Assembly (NCBI GenBank): GCA_963402885.1
Contig: OY727096.1
Location: forward strand, 6,510,001 to 6,574,000
Length of the DNA: 64,000 nt
Origin: Antedon bifida
Taxonomy: Eukaryota; Echinodermata; Crinoidea; Comatulida; Antedonidae
Direction of reading: 5' to 3'
The first letter of the stretch is position 1. The number at the start of each line of letters is the position of its first letter. Under the pieces are notes generated by a model. It did not search any database. It was not told where the DNA came from and worked only from the letters and a program-made list of their open reading frames with translations. The position numbers and the translations under genes were made by a program. Of the stretch, positions 35,250 to 46,190 are shown one piece after another.

Positions 35250-37661
35250 ATGGCGAACTTTATTTTGTGTCTTCTTGTGATTATTTGGCTGTCTGTCGAG
35301 CATGTTACTGCAAAAAAACAGTTGGTTAAGTTTGATTTTTACTTTTGGAACTATGGAAGAGATAGACATATGAATATCGAGCCAACACATAAAATATACA
35401 GCTTAAGTGGACAAGTTTTAAGCTACGTCGCTAGAGGCCCTACATCATCATCATCATATTACTACAAAACATTTTATGAGCAAAACTTTCAAGCGGTAAG
35501 CTGTCAACACTTTATATATTTTACTAAAAAAAAGGTTAAAGGAATATACACATGTCAGCTTGAGGATAATCGACACATTATGATTACTTCAAGTAACGTG
35601 TATGGAGGAATAAATCGGCATCATAATGAATGGACAATTTACTGTGACGATTTCGTACAGCACATTATAGAGGGAGAGAAAAAAGCAATCGCATGTGAGC
35701 TGAGATATGCACATCGTTCATACGCCGTGGTCAAAAACTTTGCAACTGACATAATAATTGGATGGATTCAAGGAACAAATAAAGTTACACAGTCTTACCA
35801 TTTACATAATACCTCAGTTACACTGGGTTTTAATCAAACCTTTTTAGGATTTCAATCGGGAGATGGTATATTCTTTTATTGTTATTCCACACCCAACTAT
35901 CATAGCCACACATGCTATGCAATATTGTTAAAGGTTAACCCACAGTTACTGTTGAAAATCAAGTTTGTCAATGAAACCAGTGGCGAACATTGCTTTGTAT
36001 GTGTAGCTACGGTTGGAGTTGGTAAAATTACGTATATCTGGACACTGAGTGGAAGCAGCGTCGATAGTATTAACGCCGAGGTGTGCTTACATGGATTGTC
36101 CGCCGGTAATTACACTGTGATGTGTCTGGTGAGTACTGCAAATCAACATGCCTCTGATTCTGTAGATTTCGAAGTAAAAGATATAACAACAGAGACACAA
36201 AAAACTTCTGTTGATGGCGGTATGTCAACAGTCAAAACGATAACTACCAACCATCGTACAACTATTCAGCATACCTCAGATTCTGTAGAATTTGAAGTAA
36301 ATGAGGCACAAACAAGCTCTGGGAATGACGGTAAGCCAACCGATACATTTCAACAGTTCAACAAAGTAAATTCCGATCAAGATATAAAAGATTTTATTAT
36401 TATAATACTAGTAATCCTGTTACTATTTGTTATACTTGTATTGCTATATGTTCTAAAACAATTCCATAATGAACTGTCAAAAATTGTAATGCAAAATAAC
36501 AAAGCAAAATTAGAACAACATAAAGATGATGAAGAACCTTCCATATGCAGACAGGCAGAGATTGTGAAACCCAAGCCAGAAGCCAATGAATCCTTCATAT
36601 CTACGAATATAATTAGTAAGAAAACTGAACAATCTGAAGAAATATATTACAGTATTTCAGATGATGATGATGATCAACAGAATAGACAGGAGAAAGCAAT
36701 GACAGCTAAACAAGTAGATGAACCGTGTAATCCTATAAGGAAAAGCACGAAAGTAAAAGAACCTAATAACGTACATGACATTAAAAATATAAGTAGACAG
36801 GCAGGAGCTGCGAGACCAAAACAAGATAATGAGGATTTCCAATCTACGGATGAAAATTCGAAAGTGGAGTTATCTGAAGACATATATTATTGCATTGCAG
36901 ATGATGATGACCAACTTTCAACATATTACAGTCAGGCGGAAGTTGCAGAACAAAAACAAGCAGATAATGAATCGGCTAAATTTACCGAAGAAAATATGAA
37001 AGTGGAATCATTTGAAGACGTATATTATATGGTTAAATTTGGTGACGATGATTCAAAAAGTAAACAAGCAGAATCTGTTAAACCAAAGCTAGAAGATGGA
37101 TCATCACAATTTCCGAACGAAAATATAAAATTCGAACAAGCTGAAGATGTATGTACCATCAGTATTTATGAAAATAGACTGACGAAATTAGTGAGACTCA
37201 ATCAAGACGTTACTGAACCATTTGAACCGAAGGAAAGTAGGCCTATAGAAGTAGCACAAACTAAAGATGTATTTACAAGTAATAATGAAAGTGATCAGTC
37301 TTCAACAAGTAGGCTGGCGGAAATACCGAGACCCAAGCAAAAAGTCAATGATCCATTTGAGTCTACGACGAAAAGTAGGCCTACAGAAGTAGCACAAACT
37401 AAAGATGTGTTTACAAGTATTAATGAAAGTGATTTGCATTCAACAAGTAGACTGGCGAAAGCAGTGAAACCCAAGACAACAGATGATGAACCATTTGAAT
37501 CTACGATGAAATATGCAAACGTGGAACAATCTAAAGATGATAGTATTAAAAATGATGAAGCAAATAAGGTATCTCTCTCGCAAAAAGTTACAAATAAATC
37601 GGAACATGTTGTACGGTTTAGAAATGAATTTTATGACTGTAACTTCAAAGTGAGCAATTGA
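35250..37661 (+). CDS. receptor D: intact three-Ig type I membrane receptor with long tyrosine-module tail
   Basis: Single ORF of 803 residues with no intron. Signal peptide 1-21. Domain 1 (about 22-125) has C85 and C102 in GIYTCQ. Domain 2 (about 132-232) has C149, W172 and SGDGIFFYC (C211), a V-like Ig pattern. Domain 3 (about 236-310) has C248/C251, W264 and C292. The stalk repeats SDSVDFEV/SDSVEFEV. TM is 382-403. The tail of 400 residues has modules with cores YYSI (Y466), YYCI (Y546) and YYMV (Y592), each preceded by acidic residues, then decayed cores VCTIS, VFTSN and VFTSI, and the box FRNEFY (790-795). Potential N-glycosylation sites include NTS 187 and NQT 195. Expected at the cell surface, signalling through SH2/PTB adaptors if phosphorylated. 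Family unknown to me; an immune or self-recognition role is inferred. The ATG fits: it heads the signal peptide and aligns with its paralogues. Confidence 0.9.
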   Translation: MANFILCLLVIIWLSVEHVTAKKQLVKFDFYFWNYGRDRHMNIEPTHKIYSLSGQVLSYVARGPTSSSSYYYKTFYEQNFQAVSCQHFIYFTKKKVKGIYTCQLEDNRHIMITSSNVYGGINRHHNEWTIYCDDFVQHIIEGEKKAIACELRYAHRSYAVVKNFATDIIIGWIQGTNKVTQSYHLHNTSVTLGFNQTFLGFQSGDGIFFYCYSTPNYHSHTCYAILLKVNPQLLLKIKFVNETSGEHCFVCVATVGVGKITYIWTLSGSSVDSINAEVCLHGLSAGNYTVMCLVSTANQHASDSVDFEVKDITTETQKTSVDGGMSTVKTITTNHRTTIQHTSDSVEFEVNEAQTSSGNDGKPTDTFQQFNKVNSDQDIKDFIIIILVILLLFVILVLLYVLKQFHNELSKIVMQNNKAKLEQHKDDEEPSICRQAEIVKPKPEANESFISTNIISKKTEQSEEIYYSISDDDDDQQNRQEKAMTAKQVDEPCNPIRKSTKVKEPNNVHDIKNISRQAGAARPKQDNEDFQSTDENSKVELSEDIYYCIADDDDQLSTYYSQAEVAEQKQADNESAKFTEENMKVESFEDVYYMVKFGDDDSKSKQAESVKPKLEDGSSQFPNENIKFEQAEDVCTISIYENRLTKLVRLNQDVTEPFEPKESRPIEVAQTKDVFTSNNESDQSSTSRLAEIPRPKQKVNDPFESTTKSRPTEVAQTKDVFTSINESDLHSTSRLAKAVKPKTTDDEPFESTMKYANVEQSKDDSIKNDEANKVSLSQKVTNKSEHVVRFRNEFYDCNFKVSN

Positions 37662-38587
37662 ATCAACTGAAAACAAGAAATCAGATGATAAAAGCAAAGT
37701 TGCAAACAATGTACAGAACCAATGACAATGATAATGATACTTGAAAATAATATTAGCATACTTAACATTCATTGTTATTCAGCTTATTATGCTATCAGTG
37801 ATTGGGCTAGTAAACCTGTAAAAAGACTAGACACTAACATTTAAATGGCGGCAGTTCCAATGTCCTTTTCAAAGCTGAATTTTCTATTTTCTCCCTTCTA
37901 TAATTCGTTCGTTCTTTCAATTATCAGTAGTAGCCCTATACTACTTAATGTAAATATTGTATAGCATATATTATTTTAGTAATACACAAAGAGTTCTACT
38001 TGTAAGCGCTAACTTAATTATTGAGGATATATTAGCCAATGATTTTTAAACTTTTAAGTGAAATTTTTATTTTTGGATCTAATCTTTTTTCGAATCGTGA
38101 AAATGCTTTATTGTTTTATTATGTACAATTTTTTTTTATTAAGTCTTGAACTCTGTTGATTGATGTTTCTATTAGTTTCTTTGTTGTTTAAGAATCATTT
38201 TGTTGGAGAAGGTACATACAAATAATAAACTTTGATTTTAAATATTGGTGCCGTCGAATATCTTTGACTTGACTTTCTAGTATCGAAATTTACTCATTTT
38301 TAAAATCAACTTTACAGAAACTACGATGTGGCGCATGCGCGTATGAATCAATAGAAAGGTATCGATAGTTGGAAAAACTAAAAATAAATAAAAATCCAAA
38401 CTAAAAACAACTTAAAACAAAACATCTATGCTTTCTATTTCTATTGTGTATCATGCGAAAGTTTATGTTTTTGATGTGGATAGCCATTTAGTTTAGAAGC
38501 TTGTTTTCGTACCTGATACAACAATTATTATACATACGATTTAATACTTCAAAACTGCTCAGACGTTGGTATGGTTCTACAAATACT
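37662..38587. other. 3' flank of D and 5' region of E
   Basis: Homologous to 32426-33540 without the 250-bp insertion. 38427-38470 carries the shared upstream motif (gctttctatttctattgtgt, atcatgcgaaagtttatg) about 120 bp before the copy E start. Confidence 0.7.
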
Positions 38588-40164
38588 ATGTCGTGTTTTA
38601 ATCTAGGTCTTAAAGTGATCAGTTTGCTGGTTTTCAGATATGTAGCTGCAAAAGAACAACTTGTCGACTTTGATTGTGTTTACTTTAAGTTTAACAAAAA
38701 GTTTACAGAGCAACCTGTAAAAATTATACCATCGAATAAAACGTACAGCTTAAATGGACAAGTTTTAAGCTATATTGGTAGTAGACATACACCATTATTT
38801 CACTACAAATTATTTTCTGAACAAAACGTACAAACCATAAATTGTCAATACTTTCTATCTTACAATAAAAACAATGATGAAGGAATATACACATGTCAGA
38901 ATGATAATAATCAACACTTTATGATTACTTCGAATGAAGATTTAGTAGAGTACATCATAGAAGGAGAAGAATTTTAATTCAAAACTCCATTCAAGATTAT
39001 ACGTAACTGGTCGTGGGACTACAACATTGCGCATGAAATAACAATTGAATGGATCCAAGGAAGGAATAAAATTACACATTCTTACTATTTCCATAATACC
39101 TCTGTGACAGTGAGTTTTAATCAAACCTTTAAAGGCTTTTACTCGGGAGATGGTATATTCTTTTATTGTATTTCTAAAGTGAATTTAAATTATTTACCTA
39201 TCATTTATACAAATAAGTGCTATGCAATTATATTGAAGGTTTACTTACGGCTAATGGTAAAAATCAAGACTTTGAACAAAGATTCTGGTGGAGATAATTG
39301 CTTTTATTGTTTAGCTACGGTTGGAGTTGGTAAAAATACTTGTAATTGGACATTGAATGGAAAAGGCATCGTGGATAACTGTGACAGTGAAGTATGCTTT
39401 AATGGATTGTCCGCCGGCAATTACACTCTTTCGTGTCTGGTGAGTACTAAAAATCAGCATACCACAGATTCTGTAGAATTTGAAGTGAAGGAGTCATCAC
39501 ATGGAACATCTCAACAGTTTAAAGACAACGATAAAGATTTCATCATTATAATACTTGCAGTTACAACTGGAATTCTGTTGATATTTGTTATAATCTTATT
39601 GCGTTATGTAGGCCTACTTAAAGGAAACCAGTCAAACACTGTAGGCCCGGGTCTAATGCAAAATGAAGTAGGGCAACCCGAAGACGTATATAATTGCATC
39701 AAAGAGGATGATGATCAGCTTTCCAAAACTAGACAGGCTGTGATACCAAAGTCAGAAGAATCGTTCACATTTCCAAAAGTTATAAAAGTGGATAAACCGG
39801 AAGACGTTTATTATAGCATTAAAGAAGTTGGTGATCAGTGTTCAACAAGTAGACTGCAGGAAAAAGCTGTGAGACCAAAGGCAGTAAATCATGAACTCCA
39901 AATCTGCTAAGAAATGTACAAAACCTAAAGTATATTACAGCACTAAGAATGATGATGATGACAATAACTGCACATATGAGAGTAGTAAGAGCGAAGTCAG
40001 CAGCTAAGGACACTCCCTCACAGAAAGTGAAAAGGTCTACAAATGAAACGGAGCTCTTTACAAATGAATGTTACGGCTGTCGATTGAATGTGACCGATGC
40101 ATCTCAAATATGTAACGATGTCAGATACCCTGTGCACATTCAGCACATTAAGACAACACAATAA
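38588..40164 (+). pseudogene. receptor copy E: three-Ig receptor with several frame breaks
   Basis: Starts normally with ATG at 38588 (MSCFNLGLKVISLL signal) and domain 1 with GIYTCQ, but stops at 38977 after EGEE within domain 2. The frame resumes before 39104 and runs through SGDGIFFYC, domain 3, TM (FIIIILAVTTGILLIFVIILL) and two tail modules (VYNCI, VYYSI) to a stop at 39910. A third module (VYYST) and the FTNECYG box follow in other frames. At least three breaks make a pseudogene call safe. One short module order (EDVYxxI-KEDDDQ) is specific to this copy. Confidence 0.85.
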
Positions 40165-41158
40165 CAACATATAGGCCTAAAGTACCGATGCCAATGATAA
40201 ATGTTATGAACAACATGTTGAACGTTATAGTGAATTGAATGTTGGTGTATCTTTGCAGTTTGAGATTCAAATTTCTCTGATTTTGTATTAATCCCTAAAT
40301 TAATGAACTTGGTTACGTTTGTATTTAATAATACGGTTGATGTTTTTGTTTTATGCAATATAAATATATAGTGAAAAAAAAATATTTCCTCATTTTCCCA
40401 AGGCACAAATAGAAATAAATACTCAAATCAAAACGTTTCCATTCTATATTAAACTATTCTATTCTTTTATTCAATATTACTGCTTATAAAATTGAACAGT
40501 CCTAAGTTTGATTTCATAGCATTTGATAATTTTACCACATTCTGATATATGTTTAAGCATATCATTTTTCCATGGTTTAAGTAAAGAATATGTCAAAAAC
40601 CCTGCAATAAAATAAATATTGTTTGATTTATTGAATTATCGGTCAACATTGTCTCTCATATTCTTCTTTAATAGCATCTAATTAAAACCTGGGGTTTCTT
40701 ATACTTTTTGTCAGAATAAACAAGTTACTTAAACTAAGACTAATTGCCGATTTGAAAACGACATCTAGATGATAATTTTAACCTGATATTCTGTAATAAT
40801 CCCAGATGTAAGCTAGAATACGTTTTATATTGTAAAAATGTACGTTGATTATTTTACCATTTTCTGATCGTCGTTTAGTGGAAATATTTTTATATTCTTG
40901 TTTATTTTGTTTATAACAAAGTTAGTAGTTATAACTATAGAATATTTGTTAGCAATTACCCGGTGACTGTAAAATGTTCAATCATAACTAGATTTGTAGC
41001 ATGGTTCTACAAACACTATGTATATATTAATATCGTAACTAAGTTTCTAAACAAAACTTCCTGGTTCTCCATGTTCAAGCTTTTGTATCAACTCTGCGTA
41101 TGTGTTATATTTTCAAAAGTATTAGGATCTAGTAAAAACAAAGCCATATAGATGGCTG

Positions 41159-41265
41159 CAGTCGCGTGCTCAAGTTAGTGTTTACCGACCGACCGACCGA
41201 CAAACCGACTGACATAGTGAGAGGTAGAGTCGCGATGCACGCGTCGCGTTGCACGCGACTAAAAA
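41159..41265 (+). mobile_element. MITE family D copy
   Basis: cagtcgcgtgctcaagttag...gaccgaccgaccgac...catagtgagaggtagagtcg...gcacgcgactaaaaat. Ends are inverted (agtcgcgtg / cacgcgact); the interior has four GACC units. Confidence 0.8.
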
Positions 41266-41324
41266 TGGGGCAACAACAAATATTTCAAAAAGTTGTTTCA
41301 GAAATAAATAATTTTACTTCTACA

Positions 41325-41440
41325 AACAGTATGCCGTGTATTCATGATCTGTTTGATTTACATTTTAAACTACTGCATGAGCAGCAACATTAAATACTGT
41401 AGTATAAATATCATACCATTTACAACGTACAGTTTAAGCT
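41325..41440 (+). pseudogene. decayed receptor 5' fragment
   Basis: ctacaaacagtatgccgtgt and tacagtttaagctatttt resemble the start codon region and the YSLNGQVLSY region of intact copies, separated by far less sequence than normal. Confidence 0.4.
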
Positions 41441-41825
41441 ATTTTAGGCTCTACATCAATAATATTGTTATTACTAATTATTTCCGAATAAAACTTAACG
41501 CAAATTCAAAAATAGAAAGTTATCGTGCATTAAAACAATGATGAAGGAAAAGGATGATGAGGAGGATTACTTCATGTCTCATTACGGAAGAACATATTTG
41601 GTGACATAAAGTGATTAAGAAGGAATTACAAGGAAAGTAAAAACTGTACGATACGCACATTTGGTTGTGGACTGACTGGCAACATGTAACTATTACATTA
41701 CTATTCTATTCAATCCGGAGATTACTGTATATCTGATGAGCCAATGAATTATTAGGCCATACAAGCTTTGGTAATAACAGTTAATTTTCAGAAACTGTCA
41801 TAAATAAGTTGTATTGGTTCACACT

Positions 41826-43436
41826 ATGTCGTGCTTTAATCTATGTCTTGTGATCAGTTTGCTGTCTGTTGGAAATGTAACTGCAAAAAAACAGGTGGTT
41901 AAGTTTGATTTTTACTTTGACGATTTTGACGACGAAGACCAGCAACCTATAAACATAATACAATCAAATAAAACGTACAACTTAAATGGAAAAACTGTAA
42001 GTTATATTGCTAATAACTATTACTACAAAACGTTTTCTGAACAAAACTTTAAACCGGATAACTGTCAGTACTTTCTATCTTTTAATAAAAACAATGATAA
42101 AGGAATATACACAAGTCAGAACGAGGATAATCAACACTCTATGATTACTTCAGGTAACATATATGGAAAAATACATCCGCTGGGTACCTACGGCGGTGGA
42201 TGGAAATTATCCTGTGAAGATTTTGTCGAGTACATCATAGAGGGAGAAGAAAAAACTATCGAATGTAAGCTGAGATGGTCTGGATATTCATTTTTTAGTG
42301 AAAAAAACATTAATAATGTAATAATTGGATGGATTCAAGGATCAAATTCAATTATACAGTCTTACCATTTGTATAATACCTCAGTTACTGAAAGTTATAA
42401 CCAAATGTTTAAAGGTTTTCAATCAGGAGATGGTGTATTCTTTTATTGTTATCTCTCATTAAATCAAATCCTCAGGCCAAAACGTTGCTGTGTGTTGATT
42501 TTAAAGGTTTACACACAGTTAATGGTGAAAATCATGACTTTGGAGTATGAAACTGATGAGGAACATTGTTTTTCTTGTGTAGCTACAGTTGGAGTTGGTA
42601 AAAAGACTTATAACTGGACATTGAATGGAAAAGGCAAAATTGATAACAGCAAGATTGATAACAGTAAGATGTGCTTTGGTGGATTGTCCGCCGGTAGTTA
42701 CACTGTTTCGTGTCTGGTGGTTACTAAAAATCAGCATGCCTCAGATTCCTTAGAATTCAAGGTAAATGAAATATCGGCTGCAGGAACAAAAGCGATATCT
42801 CCGGATGACGGTATGCCAAGAGACAAAACGGTAAACGGCAACACTCCAACAAAATGTAAATCATCACATGATAGACCTACATTTCAACCGTATAACCAAG
42901 CCAATTACAATAAATATTTAGTCATAATACTTGCGACTACAACTGGAATCCTGCTGCTATTTGTTATACTTCTTTTGCTGTATAACCTTAAAATAAACAA
43001 AGATGAACATTCAACCAGTAGACAATCAGTAGCTGTGAAACCAAACTCCTCAGCAGATGAATCTTGCAAGGACAGTACAAATGTAAAACTGCCTTCAACT
43101 AGTAGACAGACTAAAGTAGAGAGAGCCAAACAAACTGATGATAACTTGTCAAAATCAACGAAGAAGAGTACAAAAATGGAACAAGTTGTATACCATGACA
43201 TAGGAGATTATTGTGCCCAACCTTCCACAAGTAGACACGGTGCAATAGTAAGGGCAAACCAAGCGGATAAGAAACCTAATAAGCCTATAACTAAAATGGA
43301 ACATGTTGAATTATTTACAAATGAATGTTATGGCCGTAGTTTCAATGTAACCAATGAATCGCAAGCAAGCAAAATAAAGATATCGGACGATAGAGTGGAC
43401 GACTATCTCCAGCCTATTACTACATCGCACGTATAA
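41826..43436 (+). CDS. receptor F: intact three-Ig receptor with short tail and PDZ-type C-terminus
   Basis: Single-exon ORF of 536 residues from ATG 41826; the frame is open slightly further upstream only through a TTG. Signal 1-20. Domain 1 has C80, but the expected Cys in GIYTCQ is Ser (S97), so its disulfide is lost. Domain 2: C147, W169, SGDGVFFYC (C208). Domain 3: C248/C251, W264, C296. A short KIDNS duplication lies in domain 3. One stalk repeat; TM 364-386. Tail of 150 residues: one active-looking core VVYHDIGDY (Y456), box FTNECY (497-502), DDYLQP and terminal TTSHV, a class I PDZ-ligand form. AATAAA at 43485-43490 is conserved in the sister genes. Role inferred as for D, with fewer tyrosine modules. 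Confidence 0.9.
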   Translation: MSCFNLCLVISLLSVGNVTAKKQVVKFDFYFDDFDDEDQQPINIIQSNKTYNLNGKTVSYIANNYYYKTFSEQNFKPDNCQYFLSFNKNNDKGIYTSQNEDNQHSMITSGNIYGKIHPLGTYGGGWKLSCEDFVEYIIEGEEKTIECKLRWSGYSFFSEKNINNVIIGWIQGSNSIIQSYHLYNTSVTESYNQMFKGFQSGDGVFFYCYLSLNQILRPKRCCVLILKVYTQLMVKIMTLEYETDEEHCFSCVATVGVGKKTYNWTLNGKGKIDNSKIDNSKMCFGGLSAGSYTVSCLVVTKNQHASDSLEFKVNEISAAGTKAISPDDGMPRDKTVNGNTPTKCKSSHDRPTFQPYNQANYNKYLVIILATTTGILLLFVILLLLYNLKINKDEHSTSRQSVAVKPNSSADESCKDSTNVKLPSTSRQTKVERAKQTDDNLSKSTKKSTKMEQVVYHDIGDYCAQPSTSRHGAIVRANQADKKPNKPITKMEHVELFTNECYGRSFNVTNESQASKIKISDDRVDDYLQPITTSHV

Positions 43437-43484
43437 TAGCAGTGTAATACAGAGTACCGCTGACATTGGATATGGTTGCTTAGA

Positions 43485-43490
43485 AATAAA
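43485..43490 (+). terminator. poly(A) signal of receptor F
   Basis: AATAAA 49 bp past the stop, inside a block conserved in three sister genes (ttggatatggttgct...gtaacatgcagaacata). Confidence 0.6.
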
Positions 43491-44378
43491 GTAACATGCA
43501 GAACATAACGATAGTAAACTTTAAAAAAACAGATGGGCGAAATAACAGTTAATAATTAGTAGGACTACATAATAAAGGATGTCGATATCTTTACTGCAGT
43601 TCAAATATCCTTGGCAAACTAAAGAAATACTATAAAGCTATTTTTGCTCAATATTTGCATGCATCTTAATAATGATAATGAAATCTTCTCGAAAATGCTG
43701 TTCTCAAATTGACTGACATGTTTACAAGTACATTATATGTTTTATGTTCACGTCTTGTAGGCCTACCTAGGAATTCCTAGTTCGTTTCTATTCTGAATCA
43801 GAATCCTTTAATTATTACCGTACTTTTCCCTAGTCTAGGTTCTAGACTATTTAAACTTAAAATTGGCAAAACAAGGTGAATATTTTGGCCCACATGGCGT
43901 TTCATACAATAATACCTGAGCTGTATATTTTTCAGACACAAATCGAAACGACTAACATAAAAAAGAAAAATGATATCACCCCATGAAATGTGACCATTTC
44001 CTGCTGAAAATAGCACAGGTATAGTGTATGTTTACATATAAATGAGTCTAACTTATTAAATATATTTTCAATTATTGAAAAACGCGTATTAAAAAACGGT
44101 AATGTATTAATATATAATTATATAGTTATCCAAGGAAATTATTTCTGAATAAAACTTTACACAAACACAACAATCTAGAGTTATCTTATATTAAAAATAA
44201 TGATGAAGGAAATGGATGATGGTAATTAATGGTTTCTAGTAGGCCTACTTTCGTACATATGAGTGCTTTATTTGTCATATACGGAAGAACATATTAGGTT
44301 ACATAAGAAACTAAAAATAGTCTCTGAATTATAAACTGCATGTAACAAATGTATTTTAGGCCTAACTGAATTAAATAT

Positions 44379-44737
44379 GCGAGTCATATGGCCGAGCGGT
44401 TAAGGCAGGGGCGCCGTTTACCGTACCTAAAGAGCCAACAACAACATCGGCAAGGGTTCGAGGCCGACTCGCTCCTAGTTCTGGTGGTGGAACAAGTCTT
44501 CTCGGATAAGGACTATAAACCGTAGGTCCAGTGTACACAGTTATAACCTGTGTGTACTTTAAAGAACCCAGTTCATTATTCGAAAAAGAGTAGGGGGTTA
44601 CCCCGGTGAACTGGTTCACACAATAGCCCCTGTATCAGGGGGATTACCACCTATCTGATAGGACAGTGATTAATTCACTATTGGTAATCCTTGGCCACAT
44701 TGCCTAAAGACATAAAATAAATAAATAAATAAATAAA
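44379..44737 (+). mobile_element. tRNA-derived SINE with intact acceptor stem
   Basis: The head is a class II tRNA-like sequence: gcgagtc pairs with gactcgc, A box tggccgagcggttaaggc, B box gggttcgaggcc. The body includes gtgtactttaaagaaccc and tattcgaaaaagagtagggg, shared with the 4620-5022 SINE, and the 3' end is (aaat)n. The flanking taaata is repeated at both ends and the empty site is readable in the sister flanks at 48781 and 57507. Confidence 0.85.
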
Positions 44738-45777
44738 TACTTCGTATTTAATTTAGGTAGCCATTACATTAGGTTTTCTTAGTAATAATATTTGGAGAAA
44801 TAAAAAAGACCTCTAAGCTATTAAATTTCATCTTTATTATATAAATGTTTTAATACTCCACTCTCCACTTTTTGAAACTGTTTTATTTTAATACTTTTTT
44901 TTCTCTCTTTTGTGGCGCAAACACAACTTTTATTCACATTCATATTATCTCATGTCATTACATAAAAACCATATTATTTAACACATTTTTGTTAATTCTA
45001 AATGTCGTTACAATTCATCAGTAACATTTTTACATTTATGAATTCCGTATCACCTTCTTTTTTCATTAGTTGTCTTATATTTTTCTATACACTTGACAAT
45101 GATCATCATTATCTTCTATCTCGTTAAAAATATTTTACACATAAAGAATTTGTGAGATCTTCATTTTCATTTGTTTGTTTTCATTTTACAACTCGAATTA
45201 TACAATGTATTTATATACAAGATAAAACGAAATATAAATGATAATAGATCAGTACCTGTAACTCGTATCACAGTAATTCCTTTTCTGATAAATCGTATCA
45301 AATTAGAAATTTTATTAGCATAATAGTATTTCTTAAAGCTACCCATTTTTCTATACTTGTTTTAAATACTTATGACATTGATGAACACGGTGAATTTTAG
45401 AACAGCTTGTCTTAAAGATGTATTGTCCCCCAACGGAAAATGAAGATTAATTAAATCAGATTTTGAATAAGTTATTCATTTCCGTAGGGGAAAACCGAAA
45501 AAATAATGTTTTCCCTTATAAAATAACATAATAAATGGTTAAATGACAGTACGTAGTGTATGATTTTGTTTGTCATAAGTTTAGAACTACTAAAAGAAAT
45601 AGTAATGCCTCTACAAACACCTTCTAAAATCATAACTAATTCTGTAAAAACAAAACTTTTATACGTACTATTTCTGATACTATGGAGCCAAGGAATTACT
45701 ATGTATTGCTTAATGAATGTTTTCTCAACAACAGCAAATTTATTTTAAAAGCTATTAAGAAATAAATATTAATGATT

Positions 45778-45895
45778 CTACAAATAGTATGACGTGTTTT
45801 AATGTGTGTATGATCACGTGTGAGCAGCAATGTAGTACATAATATACCATTTATAATACAACGTACACAGTTTTAAGATATGCATGCTGTTAGCT
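45778..45895 (+). pseudogene. decayed receptor 5' fragment before G1
   Basis: ttctacaaatagtatgacgt gttttaatgtgtg resembles the ctatgtcgtgttttaatctgtg start region of intact copies, then jumps to acgtacacagttttaagata (the tyr-Ser-Leu-Asn region). A sister fragment is at 54513-54625. Confidence 0.5.
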
Positions 45896-46157
45896 CCGCA
45901 CCAATACCATTACACAATACAATACAATTTAAAAAAAAAAGAAGATAAAAAATGGATGGAGGAGATGCACTTAAGACGAATGCTGGAAAAGTGTTGCAAC
46001 ATCTCTTACAAAAACCCCGAGAACCAGTGCAACAACAGATACAAAGAAGTATGTTTCTGAATACAAAAACCCCCAAAAGTAGAAAGTTATCTTATAAAAA
46101 CAATAGGAAGGAAAAGCTAATTTTATTTTAATTAGCACTTATGATTTTATGTGGTGT

Positions 46158-46190
46158 CATATACGGAAGAAGAATATTGTGTTACATACA
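46158..46190 (+). promoter_or_regulatory. recurrent ACGGAAGA...GTTACATA motif upstream of G1
   Basis: tcatatacggaagaagaata then ttgtgttacata, about 230 bp before the start. Similar blocks at 34275, 41581, 44275, 48685, 54881, 57416 and 58731. CGGAAG is an Ets-type core; function unproven. Confidence 0.35.

Larger units (their letters stand above)
40165..41825. other. 3' flank of E and 5' region of F
   Basis: Contains the MITE at 41159-41265, a decayed receptor start near 41325-41440, and the recurring cggaagaacatatttgg motif at 41581-41610. Otherwise AT-rich without coding sequence. Confidence 0.6.
43437..45777. other. 3' flank of F, duplicated at 47813-49762
   Basis: Collinear with the G1 3' flank apart from the SINE at 44379-44737 present only here, and the MITE at 47977-48099 present only there. 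Ends at the 45625-45710 landmark (aattactatgtattgcttaa), the empty site of the Gypsy insertion. No coding sequence. Confidence 0.75.

Noticed and set aside
41814-41825. Start of receptor F at 41814
   Set aside because: The codon is TTG; the ATG at 41826 matches the signal-peptide start of the paralogues.
44379-44470. Functional tRNA gene (Leu/Ser)
   Set aside because: The acceptor stem pairs, but the anticodon region and T-arm do not fold canonically, and the sequence continues into a SINE body with (aaat)n tail and target duplication.
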